In this document: piece after piece, positions 54,982-64,000 of the stretch
Numbering within the stretch: the first letter of the stretch is position 1
How the letters are laid out: every line of letters begins with the position of its first letter
Source: Haematococcus lacustris
Lineage: Eukaryota > Chlorophyta > Chlorophyceae > Chlamydomonadales > Haematococcaceae
Reading direction: 5' to 3'
NCBI GenBank assembly: GCA_030144725.1
Contig: JASKMD010000018.1
Location: forward strand, 6,415,469 to 6,479,468
Length of the DNA: 64,000 nt
Notes under the pieces: model-generated
Told to the model about the DNA's origin: nothing
Seen by the model: only the letters and a program-made list of their open reading frames with translations
The model's database searches: none
Program-made: the position numbers and the translations under genes

Positions 54982-56785
54982 CTGCACACCAGGCAGCGGG
55001 GCGCAGTCCCTTTGTGACATGCAGGCAGCAGTGAGGCTACACAATAGATGGCTTGAGTGGCAGGCAGGGAGGGAGAGCACATCCCATTGCTGCTGGTGGT
55101 GCATGGCAGCTTGGGTGTGGCCCATGCCGGCGGGTGTGGAGGCAAGGGGGAAGAACAGCTTTGCTGGAGAAGCCCCTCCCTGCTCCCATTTCACCAGAGG
55201 GTTGGCAGGGGACCATGCGAGTAGGAGGAGCCAAGGACAAGCAGTCATACATGCAGGGACATACAGCTCACTCGCAGCAAGAGCACACAGCAGGTAGGAG
55301 GGGTAGGGATGAGGCAAGGGTTAAGTCCCGGCAGAGGAGAATCAGGGACTGAAGGCCGTGGGGTGCTCTGGAACCTAGGTGCCATCGTTGGCGATCCGAC
55401 GGCTGGTGGCTGATGACCTGAGCGGTGCAAGCGGATCTCGTCATCACCAGCGTAGGGGTCACTTGATGATGTCTGGTGTGGCATCATGGGCATCAGGGGT
55501 CAGCGATATGGCTGAGGCTGGGCAAGCGAAGGAGCAGCAGCCTTGTTTTGGATGGTGAGCAGCAGAGTGCACCCATACAACTGTGTGCCCGCTCTCAGGG
55601 GTGAGTGAGGTTTGAGGGAAAAGGGGTCATGAGGGGGAGGAGGAGCCCAGGATGAGCAGTCAGGGACGGCCAGCTCACACGCAACAAGGAGGGGGAGGGG
55701 TAAGGATGGGGTAAGGAACTGGTGGAGAGGGGCGAGGAGGAGGAGGAGGAGGAGGAGGCGTATGCCTCACCACCACGAGGCGCAAGGACGCATTTGCAGT
55801 TTATGCTGTGTTTGTGGCATGGAGCAGCACACAAGTGTTGCACACAACTATGAACGAGACAAAAGGGTGATATAGCGAGCAGGCAAAGGCGGGGTTCCAG
55901 GATTGTTTAGATATGAGCCCTCCCAGTGCAAGTTCGTAGGCACCGGGATTGTAGGGCACAGGGCCGTTGCCCCTGTTGCCGCCGCTGCCACTTTTGTTGC
56001 CAGTTGCCAGTTGTTGTTGTTGATTTGCTGCAAGTGGCATGCATTGGCATAGACACCCAAATAGGCACACATGATGGGACACACAGATAGGAACACGCAT
56101 GCACAAGCACAGGCTAGCACGAGACATGTGTACCAGGACATTTCTAGGGAATTGCTGACACTTGACAAGATGGTTGCACGACCCTTTGTCAACAGGTATT
56201 GTAAATCTTGTATTGAACACTTCCACTGCTGCTGCCGCCACTCCCGCCACTGCCGCCACTAATGCCGCTGTTGCCGCCTTTGTCCTGGTTGCTTACCTCT
56301 GGTATGCTGTGCGCTTGCCCCTGTCCCACACTACCTGCCTAGCCATTTGTGCTTGCCATCGTTGTTATGACAGCCTACTCCTTTTGTGTTGCCGCCATTG
56401 CTGCCACCATTGCTGCTGCTGCTGCTGCTGCTGCTGCTAGCACCGCCTCCCCACTGCTGCCGCCATCACATCATGCATCCTGGGTGTGCATCTGAACAAG
56501 CACCAATAGGCATGTGTGACCGGGCGACTTAACTGGCAGCTTCCCACAGGGGGTGTGACTGGGAGACCTGATTGGCCTTACTTAAGACAGTTAGTGGGCA
56601 GACTTCAGCACCCTAATCTGAGTGATCTACAGGTAGGCGCAAAGTTGTGCGCATGCATATCTCAGGCCCTGAGTCAGGGAGATCCGTCAGCTTCCCTAAC
56701 ATGAGTGCTGCGTCTGTCCGCGGCTTTGTAGCGTCAGCAGTCAACCCCTGGCTACGCATCTATCGCCATCTGCTTACACCTGGAG
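54982..56785. other. Right-arm edge and DUF2807 gene 1 upstream region
   Basis: Outside the arm (after 55775) no gene is recognised. Sequence at about 55750-55890 recurs in diverged form at 61560-61680. Positions 56735-56785 are nearly identical to 61685-61745, just upstream of each DUF2807-like start. A CTG run lies at 56410-56440. Confidence 0.6.
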
Positions 56786-59700
56786 ATGCCGGCAACGCCC
56801 CGTCTGATCGTCGCGTGCGTGTTACTCGCGCTGGAAATCACGGAAGGTAACAGCAAGTTCCCTGTACTCCGCTGCACGGCAGGGTCGTCGCTGTAAGGAT
56901 TGTTTTACGTGTGCTTCACGCAGCAGGGCATCCGAGGGGCTTGCGCATTTTTCCGGACCAAGCTGCCAAGGCCCCCGACCCCTTGCCCCCCTTCCACAGC
57001 GTCAGAGCGTGTGTTCCTTTCACCGTCCTAATCGCGGCGCCGCAAGTCGCCTCCCTGGCAGGTGAGCTGCGGCTATGAGGGAAGGAACAACGCAAGTGCC
57101 AGCTTCTCGGTAAATGGCTCGGCGGGTGTTACTGGCTCTAATGGGATGTGGTGGTTGTGCCCCCGCCCCCGCCCCCGCCGCCGCCCCCTCCGTCGGCCGC
57201 CCCCTCCGTCGGCCGCCCCCTCCGTCGGCCGCCCCCTCCGCCCGCCGCCCCCGCTGCTGCTGCCGCCCCTGCTGACGCCGCCCCTTCTGACGCCGCCGCC
57301 CCCCCTGCCGCCCCTTGCCGCCGCCCCTGCCGCCCCTGCAGCCGCCCCTGCAGCCGCCCCTGCCGCCCCTGCCACAGCCCCTGCTGCCGCCCCTGCCGCC
57401 CCTGCCCCTGCTGCTGCCCCTGGCACTGCAGGCAATGGCAGCTTGGCTCTGGTTGCGGATGCAGCGGTCATCAGCCGAGTGTTTGTAAGAACCCGGTATG
57501 GCGCAGGTGTCTGTAATTGAGAAATACGCTGTGCAATGCAGTCATCCTTCTGGCTGTTGAAGTACTTTACTGAGAGTGTACCACTCACCATGCACACGCT
57601 GAGGGACTGGGCCTGAAAACAGAGATCAACAAGAAGACTGTCACACTCACTCTGCATTCTTTCTTGGGAACGTGTTGTAGGCAATGCAGCAGCTCACTTG
57701 CTCTAACCCCTTGAGGGCCTGCCCATATGCCCCGTCTGCCCCTCCTGCAAGTGTTTTTCTCCTTTGTCTACAAGTGCTGCAGCAGTCTCAGGATGCTGCT
57801 CGTCTGGCTTCTGTTGAGCTTGTGCTGGGGTCCACTTTTTGTCACTACACCAATCGTGCCCCATCCCTTGCCATACATGACTTGTCGCTGCTGTCCCAAC
57901 ACGTAGTTGCCATTGCTGTCCTTGGTGAGACCCTGCAGCAGTTCATCTTCTCACGAACCACACGCTGCCAGCATACACCACCAGGCCGTGAGCCTGGATG
58001 TTGAGGCTGTCGCTGCATGCACCCACAACAGTAGGATGAAGTGAATCAGGCCTTGCTGTGCCCTCAGGTGTCTGTCACCCGGGGCGTGCTCTCCATCTCC
58101 ATTGCCCCGGGAGGCTTTGCCACAAGCCGCATCATCCGCTGCACCCTGACCACTGCCAATGCCTCAAGCCTGAGGTGAGGGGAGGGGCACAGCACCCAGT
58201 CTGGAGACCTGGCCTCTCAATAGGGTTGAGTATGTACAAAGAGGGTGGTGGCCGCAGGGGCAGTGCTGGCCACCACCCCTGACCCCCTCCCCTGCCTCCC
58301 TGCCTGCCTCATGAGCGTTTCAAGTCACCTTCTGCTCACTAGCCTGCACTGTACAGCACCTTGATAGGGACACCCACAGCCCCAGTGGGGCAGGCGTGCG
58401 AGGGGTCTACTGTCGGCGTGTGAGGGGCCTTCTGGCACTGCCATCTGCCCGCCTGTGTGCTGCAGATCTGTGCAAAACTTTGGGACAGGAACAGTGCTGG
58501 TTGGGCCTGGTTTTTGAGTTGGAGCAGCTGCAAGTGGCGGCCTCAGGAACCAGCAAAACTTTGTTGCTGGGGCCCACCATTGAGGCGCTGAACGTGTCAG
58601 CAGCAGGGTGAGGGTGCAGCAGGGGTGGGGTGGGGTAAGGGGCAGGTGCGGGGGCAAAGGTAACGACAGTAGCAGCGGCAGGAGGTAGTGGCAGATATTG
58701 TACTGAGGTGAGGAGGCAAAGCTGACATGGTCCCTGATCTGATTTGATCTAACTTGTCTGGTCTGGTCTGGTTTGGTCTGGGCCGATCTGTCTGATCTAT
58801 CATCTCATGTCATACCTGATATCTATCACAAATGTATACTTGCATCTCAATTGCCACCATGCCTCTGCCCTGGCCACCCTGCCCTGGCCACCCTGCCTTT
58901 GCCACCCTGCCATGCCGCCTCCAGATCAAGCTATGTGACTGCGAACGCCACCATTGACAGCACCCAGATCGAGGCAGAGGGTGAAGCCCAGGTGTTGCTG
59001 CTGGGTGATGTGGGGAGGGTAATGGCCATAGCCACGAACCGGTCATCCATCTCCATTAATGGCACCTCAGGTGGGTCGTCATGTTATGACACGGCTAGAG
59101 GGCAGCTGGAGGGCAGGCAGTGGGCAGTGTGCTTGCATGCCTTGTTTCATTCGCATTGCATTTGCATTCTGCATGCACTTGCAACGCTAGCACAAAGCGA
59201 ACTCTGAGATATGACGTGTCATAGCAAACACTGTAACGTGGGAATGCTTCCCTGCACGCTTTCCTGGCCTGCTTGTTCAGGTTCAGGTCCAGCAATATCC
59301 CGAGAACTACTCCTGTCTCTATCTGCAAGTCTACACGCCCTTTTCTCCCCAGCCATGCTGCCCTGCTGCCCCTTGTCCCTGCCCCCCTTGCTCCCCAGCT
59401 CGCCATGCCTTACCCTATTGTGCCCCTGCTGGCTGCAGCCACCAGGATCGAGGGCGCGATCGGCGACCGTGGCTTGGTGCAGTACATGCAAGGGAGCTGC
59501 AGCCTGGTGGCATATACTTCCGCACTGCCAAATTTGATGGAGGGCGGTGAGCCTCCTTCACCCCTATGGCCTCTCACCTACCTGTGTACAACCGCTAGGG
59601 TGGTCATCGTCAACAGTAGCCGGCGCATGCGGGCGGGGTGGGGCGGGGCAGGGCGCATGTGTGGGAGCAGTGGCGGTGTGGCGGGCTCGTCTGTGTTACC

Positions 59701-60035
59701 TTGCTCTGTGTCACCCACCTAGGTTGCTGCTAGGTCAGTGCCTTCTCTGCCTAAATGCTTGCACTGGTGAGGAGGTGCGGCCCGCTGCTACTGTTGCAGA
59801 GGACATCTGCAAAAATGTGACCACGGTGCCCGGCTACCTGCCCCCACTCTGGAGCTGTGGGATGGATGTCACGGGCAGTAGCTCCTGCAGCAGTGGGTGG
59901 TCAGGGGCTAGCCCACCCCCAGGCTCGACAATCAGCGATGATAGTGACGGCAGCAGTGGGGCAGGGGGGGCTGTCAGCTCCCTGGCAGTGACCAGCCGAG
60001 GCTGTAGCGACGATGCGTCTAAGTTTGTGTTTTAG
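56786..60035 (+). pseudogene. DUF2807/GIN-like secreted beta-helix protein, copy 1 (one-base frameshift)
   Basis: Eight exons: 56786-56846, 56924-57061, 57432-57484, 58068-58174, 58466-58607, 58925-59070, 59439-59546 and 59734-60035. The start MPATPRLIVACVLLALEI is a signal peptide. Then come LPPFHSVRACVPFTVLIAAP, SLALVADAAVISRVF, VSVTRGVLSISIAPGG, LEQLQVAASGTSKTLLLG and TIEALNVSAAGSSYV, followed by repeated I.AEG.A.VLL turns. This matches the order of DUF2807 ('head GIN') domains: an F..V....PF.V strand, a G.L.I strand and a stack of short beta turns. The last exons are Cys-containing and Ser/Gly-rich. Exon 5 is 142 nt against 141 in copy 2, because of an extra T in TTTTT at 58511-58515; it creates a TGA just after VGPGF. 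All other phases fit, so this is a recent lesion or a sequencing error. Confidence 0.66.
57160..57425. repeat. GCC/CCGCCCCT-rich intron expansion
   Basis: Intron 2 of DUF2807-like copy 1 contains about 260 bp of CCCCCGCC, GTCGGCCGCCCCCTCC and GCCGCCCCT units. The equivalent intron of copy 2 is about 160 bp and lacks them. Confidence 0.85.
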
Positions 60036-60880
60036 CAGTACAAGGGGAGGTGAAGCAGAAGGACCGCAACAGCAGTAGAAGGTGCTGGGGTACTGGGCTG
60101 GGCGAAGGGCTGAGCTTGCATGGGGATGTGTTTTGGAAGCATGATTGTGATTGAGATACTGTGGAATTTGTTATATGGCGCAGTCATGAGGCTCGGCAAA
60201 CTGTGGAATATGTCCCATATCACAACCAACAATTGCAAGCACCACACCTTCCTGGCTGAGTGCTTAAAAAGGGTTCACATAGTTACTCCCCATCGCTTGC
60301 TTGCATTGGTAGTTCAAGGACCTTTGCCTGAGCCTAAGGAAGGACAGGTTCATGCATGTGCGTGAGTTACAAAGTTGTGCATTGACCGACGTGAGTCTAG
60401 CTGTCCCCTTGTCATGTAAGAATGGCATAGTCAACTCTCAGCACACAGTATACCATTCAGTATAGTCCACATTCTCTCCCTACGTCATCACTCAACACAC
60501 ATGTGTACCGATGTATTTATAAATAATAGAACACACTGACATGCGGGCAGCTAGGTAGGTCGACATTACTCGTAGCCAGCCGTCTTGGACGCAACTCGGG
60601 GACCGAATGAGGTCTGGGTACATAACATTAGGGCAGCGAGGAGATGAGGAGGGGGAGAGAGAGCCCAGGAACAAGATGTTACAAGACCTCCACCAACCCC
60701 TTGGTGACCACCACCCTACTCCATGGAGCTGTTCATGCTGATGTCTAGACAGAGGGGTTTAGTTACTGCGACCCAGTGCGCTGCTTAGGGCGGCCCAGCA
60801 GCTGATCCAGCACCTGTGCAGGCTGGTGGTGATCATAGCCCCACCCACACCATTAAACTGCGCAGCAGAGGCCGGCTCAC
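60036..60880. other. Intergenic region between DUF2807 copy 1 and RAP fragment
   Basis: No gene seen. Homology to the right duplication arm begins again near 60687 (ACCTCCACCAACCCCTTGGT). Confidence 0.55.
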
Positions 60881-61050
60881 CTGTCCCTGGCCACTGTGCT
60901 GCACAGCGGGTGCCTGAGGGCATTGCTGGAGTAGTGCATCGGGCCGTCCACCTCCACCACCACCTGCCTGCCCCGCCACTGCGCCATGATGTCCACCACA
61001 AACAGGCCTTGCATGATGGGCACCTCCATCTGCGGCTCAGCACCCAGCGC
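60881..61050 (-). pseudogene. Third copy of the penultimate RAP exon
   Basis: Open 170-nt exon with intact splice sites. Its protein is the same as at 48380-48549 (QGLFVVDIMAQWRGRQ, VEVDGPMHYSSNAL). The surrounding homology (about 60687-61385) covers only this exon; the final RAP exon is absent. It lies in the same orientation as the fragment at 54812-54981 and precedes the second DUF2807-like gene in the same way. Confidence 0.8.
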
Positions 61051-61746
61051 CTGCACACCAGGCAGCGGGGCGCAGTCCCTTTGTGGCATGCAGGCAGCAG
61101 TGAGGCTGCACAATAGATGGCTTGAGTGGCAGGCAGGGAGGGAGAGTACGGCCCCTTGCTGCTGGTGGTGCATGGCAGCTTGGGTGTGGCCCATGCCGGC
61201 GGGTGTGGAGGCAAGGGGGAAGAGCAGCTTTGCTGGAGGAGCCCATCCCTGCTCCCTTTTCACCAGAGGGTTGGCAGGGGACCATGCGAGGAGGAAGTGC
61301 CAAGGACAAGCAGTCAGAGACTTACAGCTCACACGCAGCAAGAACACACAGCAGGTAGGAGGGGTAGGGATGAGGTAAGGGTTACCTGGAGAATCACATT
61401 CAGGGTCTCTCAGGCCCTAACCCAGGTCAGGGTACAGGCCAGTAGGGCAGCGAGGAGAGGAGGAGGGGGAGTGTAAGCCCAGGAAGGGGTTATATCTGTC
61501 TCATCTGGCAAGGGGAGGAAGGCGAGGGTGGGATACAAGATTTACGTAGATAGGGGTGAGGAGGAGGAGCCGTATGCCTCACAACCTCGAGTCGCAGGAA
61601 AGCAATGTTTGTAGCAGTATACATCACTGCACACAAATATGAACTATGAAAAAGGATGATGTCGCGTGCAGGCAAAATCAGGTTTATATGACCAGCAGTC
61701 AACCCCTGGCTACGCATCTATCGCCATCTGCTTAAACCTTGAAATG
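61051..61746. other. DUF2807 gene 2 upstream region
   Basis: Homologous to 54982-56785 but shortened. The last 60 bp before the start codon are almost identical to the copy 1 upstream region, marking a conserved promoter or 5' leader. Confidence 0.55.
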
Positions 61747-63680
61747 ATGCCGGCAACGCCCCGTCTGATCGTTGCGTGCGTATTACTCGCGCTAGGAGTC
61801 ACGGAAGGTAACCGCAAGTTTGCCGTACTCCGCTGCACATCAGGGTCGTCGCCGTAAAGGATTGTTCCGTGTGCTTAACGCAGCAGGGCATCCGAGGGGG
61901 TTGCGCCTGGTCTTGGACGAAGCTGCCGTGGGCTCCGCTACCTTGCCCCCCTTCCACAGCGTCAGGGCGTGTGTCCCTTTCATCGTCCTAATTGCGGCGC
62001 CGGAAGTCGCTTCCCTGGCAGGTAGGCTGCGGCTGTGAGGAAAGGCACATGCAAATATGGCAGCTTCTCGGTAGGTGGTTCGGAGGGTGTAACTGGCTAA
62101 CGGGCTGCCGGTAGTGATGCTACTACTGCTGGCATCACTGCTGCTGCTGCTGCTGCCCCTGCAACTGCTACTGGCACTGCAGGCAACGGCAGCTTGGCCC
62201 TGGCAGCGGATGCAGCGGTCATCAGCCGAGTGAATGTAAGAGCTCAGTATGGCACCGACGTGTCATCAAGAAGTACACTGTGCACCGCAGTAACTTTGCT
62301 GGCTACTGAAGCACTGCGCTGAGGATGAAGCACTGGCCATGCATACGCTGAGGGAGTGCGCCGCCAGTTTTCATGCCCAAGTTGCCGATCAGTAGAAATA
62401 CAAGCCACAAAAACACAATTACAGCTACTCTGCTGCATGCTTTGTGGAGGACGTGTTGGAGGCAATGCAGCAGCTCATTTGCTCTCACTCTTTGAGGGCC
62501 TGACGCTATGCCTAGCCTGCCCCTCCTGCCTCTGCTCTTGTCTGATGATTCTGAACCGAACTAGTCATGGGCGGCAGCAGTTCAGGTCAACCTGGCGATG
62601 CCATCCCTGCACGTTGCTAGCACACACCGCCAGACCATGAGCCTGGTGTGGCTGTTGAGGCTGTTGCTGCATGCAAGTCGGACAGTAGGATGAAGTGGAT
62701 CAGGCCTTGCTGTGCCCTGTCAGGTGTCCGTGACCCGGGGCGTGCTCTCCATCTCCATTGCCCCGGGAGGCTTTGCCACAAGCCGCACCATCCGCTGCAC
62801 CCTGACCACTGCCAATGCCTCGAGCCTGAGGTGAGGGGAGGTGCACAGCACCTAGCCTTGAGGCCCAGCTGCTTGGTAGGGTTGAGGGCGCGCTATTAGG
62901 GGAGGTAGTCGCAGGGGCAGTGCTGGCCCCCTCCCCTGCCTCCCTGCCTACCTCCCTTGTGGGCAGCAAGACTCCTTTCCTGCCCACCAGCCTGCACAGT
63001 ACAGCACCTTGGTCAGGACACCCACAGCCCTGTTGTGGCAGGCGCCTAGCCGCATCATGATGTGGCGGTCTGGGCCTATTGGCACTGCCACCTGCATGCC
63101 TGTGTGCTGCAGGTCTGTGCAAAGCTTTGGGGCAGGGACGGTGGTGGTCGGGCCTGGCTTTCAATTAGAGCGCCTGCAAGTGGTGGCCTCAGGGGCAAGC
63201 AGCACCCATGTGCTGGGGCCCACCATTGAGGCACTGAACGTGTCAGCAGCAGGGTAAGGGTGCAGCAGGGGTGGGGTGGGGTGAGGGGCAGGTTCGGAGG
63301 CAAAGGTAGCGAGAGTAGCAGTGGCAGATGGTGGTTGCAGCTAAGGAGGCGAGGAGGCTGACACGGCTGATTGAATGACTGGTGTCCCCAGCCTGATCTG
63401 ATCTGATCTGATCTGATCTCATCCCATGTCATACTGCCAATGTCTGTTTGCATATCCTCATTGGCCACCATGCCTTGGCCTGTTGACTCTATCCTGACCA
63501 CCCTGCCCTGGCCACCCTGCACTGCCACCAGGTCAAGCTCTGTGGTTGTGAACGGCACCATCAACAGCGCCCAGATCCGGGCAGAGGGGACAGCCAAGGT
63601 GGTGCTGGCGGGTGCTGTGGGGGAGGTGGTGACGGTCAGGGCCGCGGACATTGCATCCGTCTCCATCCAGAGCAGCCAAG
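61747..63680 (+). CDS. DUF2807/GIN-like secreted beta-helix protein, copy 2 (3' end outside window)
   Basis: Six exons in phase: 61747-61807, 61884-62021, 62183-62235, 62724-62830, 63113-63253 and 63532-63680. The signal peptide PRLIVACVLLALGVTEG is followed by LPPFHSVRACVPFIVLIAAP, SLALAADAAVISRVN, VSVTRGVLSISIAPGG, FQLERLQVVASGAS, TIEALNVSAAGSSSV, INSAQIRAEGTAKVVLAG and AVGEVVTVRAADIASVSIQS. The regular short beta turns fit a DUF2807 right-handed beta-helix; the function of such domains is poorly known (cell-surface or adhesin-like in bacteria). Exons equivalent to 7 and 8 of copy 1 are not seen before the window end. Met at 61744 is an alternative start. Frames are intact, unlike copy 1. 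The family name is from memory of the fold pattern, not a search. Confidence 0.66.
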
Positions 63681-64000
63681 GTGGGTGGTCACGTGATGAC
63701 ACAACTGTAGGGCAGCTAGGGGGCAGGCAGCGGGCAGTGTTCTTGCATGCCTTACTGCTTTCGCATGGGTGATTTTGTGGCATGTTGGAGGATAGACCAG
63801 AAGAGTGGCGCAGTGTGGACATTTGCCTGCTGGCTTGTGCGCTTGCCTGCCCCCATCCTGCTTGTCCCGCGTGCCTTGCTGGCTCCATGAGGAGAGGGGA
63901 CAGTAGTTTAGTGTGCAGTCACTGACCGTACTCTTAACTATGTGATATCACCTGTAAATAACGACTAGGGGTAGAATGATATGGTTTGAGACTCGAGTGA
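63681..64000. other. Intron or 3' region of DUF2807 copy 2
   Basis: Starts with a GTGGGT donor. No exon like copy 1 exon 7 was found before the window ends. Confidence 0.5.

Larger units (their letters stand above)
52584..55775. repeat. Right arm of large inverted duplication
   Basis: Reverse complement of 47600-50777. The outer boundary falls in a TCC/GGA-rich stretch near 55740-55775, where the left arm has a similar CTCCTCCTCC run. Confidence 0.95.

Noticed and set aside
57684..58004. Treating the 106-residue frame as an independent gene
   Set aside because: It lies within an intron of the DUF2807-like gene and is not conserved in copy 2. It is recorded only as a possible extra exon.

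Overview
The window is eukaryotic nuclear DNA, best explained as a scaffold from a GC-rich green alga (Chlorophyta, probably Chlamydomonadales). The signs are many short exons with GTGAG/GTGGGT donors and CAG acceptors, TGTAA polyadenylation signals behind several genes, CAG/CTG tracts, GC-rich minisatellites inside introns, and algal gene families (RAP-domain, mTERF, TBCCD1/ASQ2). No species is asserted. A 500-base N gap lies at 995-1494. Exon models were assembled by hand from splice sites, codon phase and remembered family similarity; no alignment was run.

Layout. 2.2-6.6 kb, minus strand: 5' part of exocyst subunit SEC3. 6.7-8.9 kb, plus: divergent gene for an unrecognised tail-anchored protein. 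9.6-12.4 kb, plus: small mTERF-family protein. 14.1-17.6 kb, minus: Pro/Ala-rich repeat protein with an organelle-targeting-like N-terminus. 18.0-24.0 kb, minus: TBCCD1 (Chlamydomonas ASQ2 family). 24.5-28.0 kb, minus: peroxin PEX16, with a tRNA-Arg(CCU) gene inside one of its introns. 28.4-30.2 kb, minus: decayed F-box/leucine-rich-repeat gene. 30.2-39.0 kb: gene-poor region of minisatellites, a 176-bp foldback hairpin and a 0.6-kb-arm inverted repeat. 39.0-49.1 kb, plus: large multi-exon RAP-domain protein, probably acting on organelle RNA.

47.6-55.8 kb is a large inverted duplication. Arms of about 3.2 kb flank a 1.8-kb unique spacer. Each arm carries the last two RAP-gene exons and a complete three-exon gene for an 84-residue Ala-rich helical (LEA-like) protein, so two near-identical LEA-like genes are divergently transcribed from the spacer. 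56.8-64.0 kb holds two tandem paralogues of a secreted protein resembling the DUF2807/GIN beta-helix fold. The first has a one-base frameshift in a T5 run; the second is open but runs off the window. A third copy of the penultimate RAP exon lies between them, so the [RAP fragment + DUF2807 gene] block was itself duplicated in tandem.

The genes do not form one pathway. They are housekeeping loci (exocytosis, peroxisome biogenesis, centriole positioning, organelle gene expression) next to a segment of recent duplication.
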